Source: Berberis thunbergii
Lineage: Eukaryota > Streptophyta > Magnoliopsida > Ranunculales > Berberidaceae
Assembly: GCA_003290165.1 (NCBI GenBank)
Contig: QNQO01000219.1
Location: forward strand, 310,001-374,000
Length of the DNA: 64,000 bases
Direction of reading: 5' to 3'
A program made the position numbers and the translations under genes. How positions within the stretch are numbered: the first letter of the stretch is position 1; every line of letters starts with the position of its first letter. The notes beneath the pieces are model-generated. The model saw only the letters and a program-made list of their open reading frames with translations. It searched no databases and was not told the DNA's origin. Shown piece by piece: positions 56,711 through 64,000 of this stretch.

Positions 56711-59700
56711 ACCCAAACAAACAAGGAGCGGCTATACGGAGATCTAGAAGTCAAAGCTAGTGAGGCAATCCAGACTTACAAAGAGCTAAGTATTAATACT
56801 TCAGCGAACGGGCACCAACTCCAAGAGTTGTTCATCAGCAAGGAACTACCCACCAGCATGAAGTCCACTATTCACTAAGTTCGCTAGCTTAAAAAATAAA
56901 TTTCGCTAGAGAGACCACGCAATCCGAGCCAATACCATTAGTTTGGTATCCGCTCGGAGTTAAATTAATTGTTGTTTTGATTTCATTTATTGTTTTCTAT
57001 TTTTCATTTCGGTATAGAAGAGTTGTTTGTGCAGGACACATTCAAAAAATAAAACATATTTTATTGATAGTAGTGAGACTTATTACAAAGCTTGTAGACC
57101 AACTAGTACATCAGTTTATACATTACAAGTATCTAAGTCTGATGCAAGCATCTATCTGTTGAAACAAGGGTAGAGACTCTAATCTACTAATTCGCCTCCA
57201 GAAGAGAATGTGGTGAAAGTAAAACGTTCGGAGCAGAGGCGAAGGATGCACTCAATTCATCACTCCGTCGAATCACCCCCAAAGATGTTTTGAAAGTGGA
57301 ACCTCGATTCAATTTGCCTCATGAAGAAGAACAAAATAAAAAATAGAAAACTGGCGAAAGCGTCCCCGGACAAGCGAGCGATCGAGGTTTCATAGTGCTA
57401 CCAAGCAAGAGCGATTCTCAGATGTGTAGTACCTAAAGTAAGGCAGATTGGCCACCCTAGGAATGAGAGTCATGACCTCCAATGCTCCCATCAATCATAA
57501 ACAAGCTGCAAGGACCATCCCTCGACAACAGTAAACATATGAAAGAGTGCTCGAGCACCAAAAAATGGAAGACATACCTGACCCTCGAAAGGAAGTCTGT
57601 AATTATTCTTCGCGATGTAAGAAGATATTACAAGATCTCATGAGATCAATCAAGTGCCCACTCAGATCAGGAGGCATCAGATAATAACAAATCTTATCGA
57701 GACTCATCAGCGCAAATGTCAAAACATTCGAAGACTCCAATAAGGGAGATCTTCCTTCAGCCTTTGAAAAACCTAAAGCAAACTCTCTGGTAAGATGCAT
57801 TTCATTAACATGCTCTTTATTGTAGTGCTTGAATGCAGAATAGCTTGCCCATATATAGGCAAAATTGTTTATGAAGAGGCGTCAACAAACATTTACTTCA
57901 ACATTAAATGACGTACGGGAAATTGAGAAAACGACAGTTTCAATAGCAGCTACACAAGTCCACATCTTTTGAATTAATGACCCTGCAGACAACCCCATTA
58001 ACTGGGGGGAGTAATCGATACTGAATCGTCTTGTAGAAAGCATCGTATTTCTGGCACGTTGATCCATACAAAATTCTTCTAATTGGGCAAAAGTTTATGC
58101 CCCTGCCTGATCCGACCCATCACACTCAAAAAAACAAATAGCAAACACCCTGTGCGCACACAGATTAAAAAGCGCGCCTACAGAGTATTATTATTAAACC
58201 CAAAGCATCAACTACACTATTATTTCATTGTTGTTCATTGAAGTCAATCAATATATTATTAGTCTGATCAATTGATATACACGTAATTATTACAAAATAT
58301 ATCTCTTAATTTATGTTAGTGCTTCAATTAATATATTTTATTCTAATTATTTCATTTTCATGTTTTTGTAGGAATTTACGCGTGAACGACAAAATCGCAT
58401 TAAGGTGACATTTGAGGAAATAATTAATGTGTTGATTCTAGCAGTGGTACAAAATAGTGGTTCACATATCTAAACCTAACCCAAATAAGCTTAGGTCCAC
58501 TTAATTTACTCAAGACCAAGCCTAGAAAGCTAGAAACCTAAGCCCAGCCTAGAAAGCTAGAAACCTAAGCCCAGCCTAACAAGGAAACAGGGGAACCCTA
58601 TTTAGGTTTCTCTGTTCCCTCCTCTTTAAAGGGCCTCTTCCACGTTTTCTGCTCCCTCTCTCTTTTCCAGCCACCATCACCACCTCCACCGGGGCAGAGA
58701 CATAGAGCCCTGTGTCTCTCGCCACTAACCAGCCACCGACCTCGCCACCGTCACTAACCACCGTGATCATGTTTTCCTTCACTTCGCCACCGAAACAGAC
58801 CACCATCCTCTCTGTCCATAACACAGCCGCCACCACCATCTCCCTCCCTCTCTCTCACAGCCACCATCACCCGAGCACCACCACCACCACCGCGTGTACA
58901 TCACTGCCGCGAAACAGAGAGCGCCTCCCTGTCTTTCCTTCACCTGGCAGCCGCCCTCCTTCCTCTTTCTCTCTTCTCCACGGTCTCTCCCTCCTCCATG
59001 CCTCTCTCTCTTAGAGTCACCACCACCGCGACAGGGCACCTCCCTGTTCCTCGTCCTCCTTCGCGTTTTTGTTGTTATCCTTGTTCCCTCACCCTCTCTC
59101 TGTCTTCTTGCAGGTACCGGAGCTGGTCGGGAGGAGAGAACGCTCGCGAGGAGCGAAGCAGCGGCGGCGGAGTAGGAGGTTTCGCGCTGGAGGCGAAGGC
59201 TGAGCTGCGCGACTGTGAAGCGGGAAAAAATTGATTTTTGAATCAGTTTGCTATTCGCACCTCAGCCCATTGCTGAGAACCACCACAGTGCAGCTGCTGA
59301 GATTTCTCGGGATTCGTGCACGTACAGGAAGTGATGGATTCCTCCTCCACTGATGCTATGACCACCACCACCATGAGTCACTAAACCCCATGCAAGGTGA
59401 AGAGGTGAACTCCTAGATGTAACGCACTAAATTAGTAATTGATTCGCTTTAAGTTTTCACGACGAATAATGATATTTAATGATTCTCACTTTTATTTAAT
59501 ATAGAAATTTATGTTATTTCAGTGACAAGGATATCATAGATTTCTTCGTAGATTTTTATTATCCCGGTGATTATATTTTCTTCTCCATATAAGCTTAGTC
59601 ACGCTTTTCTTATGTGTGGAATGTTTAAGAATTAATTGATTCCGGTAGGTTAGTTATATGTGATCGTCATTTATTACGATATTGTCTCCGGATATATCGT

Positions 59701-60110
59701 AAGTTTAGGATATCACGTATGACAGACCTTTGTGTTTTCTTAGAAGAAGTGAAATCTAAAATTCATTTACATTAGGGTATATTAATGATTAAAAGATTAT
59801 TTTTCCGATTACGTCGTTTGGGATGTGAAACACGTAGTTGAGTCATCATAGCGAATCAATACTAGTTGGCGCGTGAAGTCTAGGAGGGATTCTTGGAACC
59901 TTGTGATTTCTCCAAACATAATTTTCATTAAATTAAATTTATTTTAAATTTGTTAGAATTTCTTAACTTTAGTTTTGCATAGTTTGTTTTCCTTAACCTT
60001 GTTTTGTAAATCATTTTTCCTCATGGGATCGACACCCCATTCTTTACTGCAATTGACCGCGTGTACTATTTGGGCGTAGTCATCAATCGATCCAACACTG
60101 GAATTAGACC
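56711..60110. other. Non-coding interior of the Tat-like element, possibly with other insertions
   Basis: No reverse transcriptase or integrase remains. Near 57853-57862 CCTATATATGG on the minus strand lies about 55 bases upstream of an ATG at 57800 (65-codon frame, unknown). From 58580 to 59230 the DNA is CT- and CACC-rich with several overlapping low-complexity frames; it looks like leader and first-exon DNA of a plant gene, but no domain is recognisable. Around 60000-60070 ('cctcatgggatcgacacccc') is a string common in plant gypsy-type elements. Confidence 0.45.
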
Positions 60111-60600
60111 GCCAGGCGAATTAAGTAAGTCAAGACCACAAAGTCAGACTTTTACACCCAAAATCTTGTAAGCGAGTAAGTAAGTTAGGACCCCAAGTCA
60201 GACATACATTCCCATAATTTATATGCGAGCCGAATAAGTCAGGACCACCAAGTCATACTTACGCGCCCAAAATCTTACAGGCGAGCCAAGTAAGTCAGGA
60301 CCACCAAGTCAGACTTACACGCTTATAATTTATATGCGAGTCAAGTAAGTCAAGACCACCAATTTAGACTTACGCCTAGAATCTTACAGGCAGGTTAAGT
60401 AAGTCAGGACCCCCAAGTCAGACTTACACGCACAAAATTTTATATGCGAGCCGAGTAAGTCAGGACCACTAAGTCAGACTTACGCGCTAAGAATCTTTCA
60501 GGCGAGTTAAGTAAGTTGGGATCCCCAAGTCAGGCTTACACGTCTAGAGTTTTATATGCAAGTTAAGTCAGGATACCCCAAGTCAGACTTACATGCCCAA
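60111..60600 (+). repeat. Tandem array 1, about 56-bp unit
   Basis: Eight to nine units of AAGTAAGTCAGGACCACCAA + GTCAGACTTACACGCCCAAA + ATCTTATATGCGAGCC, with alternating tails (CTTACAGGCGAG and TTTATATGCGAG), which suggests a higher-order unit of about 112 bp. Confidence 0.85.
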
Positions 60601-61376
60601 AATCTTCCTAACCAAATCTTAGTCGGTTTCCACCTATGACGACAACTTCTTGCCAGGGATCATTGTCCAAGCATGGGCAATAGAGACCAAACCCGACCAA
60701 AGCTTAGTTGGTGACGACTGACGACGATAGCTTCTGGCCTGCTCAAAGGCTAGTCCACAAATAACGGATTCGGACGGCCTAGAAAGTGGAGTCTAGTTAG
60801 CACTCTCGTCGCTTGATTAAGATGGCTTGCCAGGGGTCACTACTCGTACGTAGACAATGATCGCTGAACCCCGATCAAAACTTAGTAAGTGGTCGATGAT
60901 GACGATGGTTTTGGTATGCTTGAAGCCTAGTTCGCTGCGCGAGAATTATGACGGTCTAGAAAGTGGGAGCTTAGTCAGTGCTCGTCTAGCCTGATGAAGA
61001 CGGCTTGCCAGGGATCATTGGCCAACTATAGACAATGATCGCGAACCCCGTCAAAAGTTTAGTGAGAACGACGGATGATGATAACTGCTGGTTCTCTCCA
61101 ATTCCTAATCCACCACAAACGGATCAAGATGGGTTGAAAAGTGGGAGCTTAGTCAGTGCTCATGTAGCCTGGTAAAAACGACTTGCCAAGGACCACCATG
61201 GTCTCTGAAACCTGACCCCAGTTTAGTCATCATAACTGCAATAACAACCCCTGGTCCAATTAAGCCTATTCAACGAATAACAAATAAAGACATGTCAAAC
61301 GTCTGGTCAGAGTTATGAAAGCTCGACCCAGATGACTCGCAAAGATAGTTGTCCAATCATCTACAAGGGTGCAAGC
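60600..61376 (+). repeat. Tandem array 2, about 178-bp unit
   Basis: The landmark CTTGCCAGGGATCA (or a close variant) occurs at 60649, 60826, 61004 and 61182, spacing 177-178. Each unit also has GTGGGAGCTTAGTCAGTGCT and a GACGATGATAACTGCTGG-like part. A fifth, worn copy runs into the Ds-like insertion at 61385. Confidence 0.85.
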
Positions 61377-61384
61377 ACTAGGAC

Positions 61385-62660
61385 TAGGGGTGGGCAAACG
61401 GGTCGAGGAACCGCGGATCCAAACCGAACCGAACCGTTTTACTCCAAACGGTTCGGTTCTGATTTAAAAAAATGTTAAACGATTCGGTTCGGTTCCGGAA
61501 CCGTTCTTAAACGGTTCGGTTCCGGTTCCAAATTTTTTTTTAAAACGGTTCGGTTCCGAACCGTTTCGAACCGCATATATATACCCAAACCCAACCCTAA
61601 ATTAGTTCTAATTCTATTTCTGAGGCGAATCAGTGAATCACTGTGAATTTCTCTCCTCTCCTCTCTCTCTGTCTCTAAGAGAAGAAGCCGAGAATCGAGA
61701 TCTCCCTCTCCATCCGAAGAGAAGAAGCCGAGATCTGAGATCTCCCTCTCCATCCGAAGAGAAGAAGCCGAGATCTCCCTCTCCCCTCCTCTCTCTGTCT
61801 CTGTCGAAGAGAAGAAGCACGAGATCTCCCTCTCCTCTCCTCTCTCTGTCTCTGTCGAAGAGAAGAAGCAGCAGCTCCCTCAGCGAGATCTCTCTCTGTT
61901 TCTGTCGAAGAGACGAGGATTGTGAGTTTGCCGAGGGACACGAATTATGAGGAATTGATGGCGAAGATGCGGGAACTATTCGAAAGAGCGACGGTGTTGA
62001 AGTACCAGCAGCCGGATGAGGATCTTGATGCTTTGGTGTCGGTTGTGAATGATGATGATGTAACGAATATGATGGAGGAGTATGATAAGTTTGTTGCGGG
62101 GGATGGATTTACAAGGCTGAGAATGTTTCTGTTTCCCCATCCTGATCATGATTTCGCTCAAGCAGTAAGTTGATCTTCTTCTTCTACTTGTGAGTCTGCA
62201 AATGCTTTGACATTATATAAAGATGATCATTTTCAATACTTTTATGAAAAAGTTCTTCCTAGTATTGATTATAGTCAGAGATTAGTTTAACATGACTAAA
62301 TAAAGATGATCAGATTGATTATAGATTAGTATTGATTATAGATTAGTATTGATTATAGTCAGATGATCATTTTCTTCCTAGTATTGATTATAGTCAGATG
62401 ATCATTTTCAATTACAGTTCTTCCTAGTCATTTTAATTTAGTGTAAAATTGATTATAGTCAAAGATTAGGTAGTTTTGAATGAGATAATATAAGAACCGT
62501 TTGGAACCGTAGGAACCGAACCGTTGTAAATGGTTCGAGTTAGGTTCGGTTGCAACGTTCAAAATAGAGGAACCGAACCGAATCGGAACCGAAAAAATTT
62601 TAAACGGTTCGAGTTAGGTTCCTCAAAATTTGGAACCGAACCGAACCGTGCCCACCCCTA
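61385..62660. mobile_element. Ds-like hAT element carrying a PB1-domain exon (1.3 kb)
   Basis: Perfect 8-bp duplication ACTAGGAC (61377-61384 and 62661-62668) and perfect 12-bp inverted ends TAGGGGTGGGCA. AAACGGTTCGG / AACCGAACCG motifs fill both subterminal regions (61415-61575 and 62490-62650). Maize Ac transposase binds AAACGG subterminal motifs, so these may be binding sites. The interior holds CT/GAAGAGAAGAAG repeats (61640-61905), a PB1 exon and an AT-rich segment with GATTATAG(A/T)TTAG repeats. Confidence 0.93.
61907..62164 (+). pseudogene. Captured PB1-domain exon
   Basis: The frame reads EETRIVSLPRDTNYEELMAK and continues MRELF...LKYQQPDEDLDALVSVV, NDDDVTNMMEEYD, DGFTRLRMFLFP: the C-terminal two-thirds of a plant PB1 domain, including the acidic OPCA motif (DEDLDALVSVVNDDD). 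PB1 domains mediate protein-protein interaction; in plants they occur in RAF-type kinases and other proteins. The frame is followed exactly by a GTAAGT splice donor at 62165, so a genomic exon with intron was captured. The N-terminal basic half (the lysine strand) is missing, replaced by CT-rich repeats. No stop or frameshift within the exon; expression unknown. Confidence 0.87.
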
Positions 62661-62668
62661 ACTAGGAC

Positions 62669-63042
62669 CACAGTCTAACTAATACACTTATAAACAACGA
62701 CAACAACTGTTGCTCTAACAGACAGCCAAACCGCTAGGCAAAGGGTGTATTACACTCCCCGATCACTACAAAGGAGTCTGACCAGAATTGCAACATAAGA
62801 ATTCATAGCTCCTAACAACGAATCAAACATGAACTACCTAGCCTAGCAAAGTTCCTCGTCTGACAATTAATGTCGAAATAAAACAAAACATGTACAAGCT
62901 AGCAGGAAAAGCAAAGGAAGCCAAAAAAATTCAAAAATACTATTCATTTACAAACCCGAGTACAAGATTCACCCCTCATCAGGAAGAGAGTCAGATACAA
63001 CAGAACTAAACTTAGTAGGGGAAGAAACAAAAGACACATCTG
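62669..63042. other. Interior of the Tat-like element after the Ds-like insertion
   Basis: Continues the DNA interrupted at 61376. No frame or repeat of note. Confidence 0.4.
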
Positions 63043-63990
63043 TTAGTGTTGCATCTCGACCCTCCTCATCGGGGCTGCCTTTTTCTTCAATGAATCAAAA
63101 GTCGCTCGAAATTCTACATATGCAATATCTTTATAATATGAGAGATCCCAGTCGGAGTACTCCTCCTTCATCAGATGCAACAGCTCCAGCCTTCCATTCA
63201 TGACTGTGTTGAATTCCAATGTGCCTTGGGCCTTGAGAAGCTTCTCTTCGTGCCCTCTTGTCTCGGCGAGCTCCTGCTTCAGTTGTTCCATCTCACCCAA
63301 CAGAACTTTAGCCTTGGACTGCTCAACATCCAGTTTATCATCGGCAATATTCAGCTCACTCTACTCGAATTGGAATTGTTTTCCAGCAGTCTGCACACTC
63401 TTATCATGAAACTTAGCATTAGCCTTCACCCGCTGATAGCGGATAGTCCACTCAAACTCCTTCTTAATCTGCTTAGCATGCAGAGCCTGCAATTTAGCCT
63501 GCAATCCACCCACAGAATCATGGGCAAGCCGCAAGTCATGGCGAACAAGGTTCAGTTCATTCTCGAACTGATCTTTCGCAGACACTGCCCCGCCAAGTCG
63601 TACTTAAACGCTTCCAAGTGAGCCTTCTGAGCCCTCGACTCACTGGATGGCTCAATATCATGAAAAGTATCAGGATAAGACTTCTGCAAGTTTGCGAAGA
63701 CTCGCTCCATGGTATACACCCTCTCACGAGCGACCTCAACTTCAATTTCATACGCAACCACTTGATTCAGATATAACATGCCCATCACAAGGTGTTTTTG
63801 CCCTTTATCCAAATGTTCTCCTAGTGTCTCTTCCACTAGCTACGGAGCACAGCTTGCCAGCCAGTCATTACACCTGCTGTTATGCTTCCTCGTAGCATAA
63901 GAGATGTCAACCTCCTTATGCCAAGCTTGGTCGCTCATCCTTATTACATCTTGAGCAAACAGAATGATCTGAGCATCCGGATGAAGGTCA
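63043..63990 (-). pseudogene. Antisense coiled-coil frame of the Tat-like element
   Basis: On the minus strand three frames form one degenerate reading path: about 63836-63600 (LDKGQKHLVMGMLYLNQVVA, YEIEVEVARERVYTMERVF), 63585-63361 (KDQFENELNLVRHDLRLAHD, LQAKLQALHAKQ) and 63360-63043 (MEQLKQELAETRGHEEKLLK, then YSDWDLSYYKD). Heptad-rich and charged, probably a long coiled coil, ending at 63043. A frameshift near 63590 and a stop near 63360 break it. It probably starts beyond the window end. It lies opposite to gag, as reported for the extra gene of some Tat elements, but I cannot match it to a known protein. Confidence 0.55.
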
Positions 63991-64000
63991 TTCAGAACCA

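Larger units (their letters stand above)
54163..64000 (+). mobile_element. Tat-lineage Ty3/gypsy element, non-autonomous, running past the window
   Basis: The 5' LTR should end near 54645: GCACCATCCGTGAGGAACGAC (54659-54679 region) is a worn form of the sequence that follows the 5' LTR in Tat-type elements (GGCGCCGTCTGTGGG). Gag and protease follow, but no reverse transcriptase or integrase. Then come a long non-coding stretch, two tandem arrays and an antisense reading frame, an arrangement known from Tat elements such as maize Grande. Neither outer LTR boundary was fixed and the 3' LTR is outside the window. Later insertions: the Ds-like elements at 52115 (in or near its 5' LTR) and 61385. 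Confidence 0.65.

Noticed and set aside
58576..59240. Several overlapping frames of 80-100 residues on both strands
   Set aside because: All are driven by CT and CACC low complexity. No domain, and no splice pattern I could defend.

Overview
This is a stretch of nuclear DNA from a flowering plant, most likely a eudicot. It is AT-rich, its genes have many introns, and it carries a full-length phytochrome B gene, a plant RAF-type kinase, a plant pectinesterase and many plant-type transposable elements. There are no bacterial operons, rRNA genes or CRISPR arrays, and I saw no tRNA gene.

Layout. Positions 1-713 hold the last three exons of a pectinesterase (+). A secreted glycine-rich protein (-) lies at about 3.2-3.7 kb. 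A degenerate Ty1/copia element fills 4768-9816. The gene core is 11.1-26.8 kb, with two genes head to tail on the minus strand: a 13-exon PAS-domain RAF-like protein kinase (11104-19258) and the four-exon PHYB (20584-26837). In both, the splice sites could be placed exactly. The kinase exons sum to an intact 765-residue frame. The PHYB exons sum to one base short of a full frame, because a run of five G where six are expected shifts exon 3. From 27.6 kb the window is almost all repeats: a dead LINE (-), interleaved tandem repeats (30-32 kb), a second copia element with a perfect 5-bp target duplication (32307-38648) just behind a decayed TIM14/PAM18 gene (-), an internally deleted Ty3/gypsy element (42219-45364, -), a CTCGAG array that reverses orientation (45.8-46.75 kb), several MITEs, and a Tat-like gypsy element from about 54.2 kb to the window end with two tandem arrays and an antisense coiled-coil reading frame.

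The most unusual layer is a set of six non-autonomous hAT elements (4277-4708, 13656-15874, 41016-41666, 48539-50080, 52115-54162, 61385-62660). All have TAGGG...-like ends resembling the maize Ac/Ds terminus and 8-bp target duplications that can be read directly (one is 2 bp longer if flanking bases are counted). Most carry an element-specific array of a short G+C-rich motif near both ends. One carries a PB1-domain exon with its splice donor, a second carries a plastid-transit-peptide-like first exon, and a third carries a 650-bp GATC-rich minisatellite. They look like Ds-type gene-capturing elements that have inserted into introns, other transposons and tandem arrays.

How the genes relate. 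Phytochrome B is the red/far-red photoreceptor. The neighbouring RAF-like kinase has its own PAS domain and belongs to a stress and hormone signalling family. Their adjacency is physical only; nothing in the sequence shows a functional link. Element names, ages and functions rest on motif recognition by eye; no database search was run.
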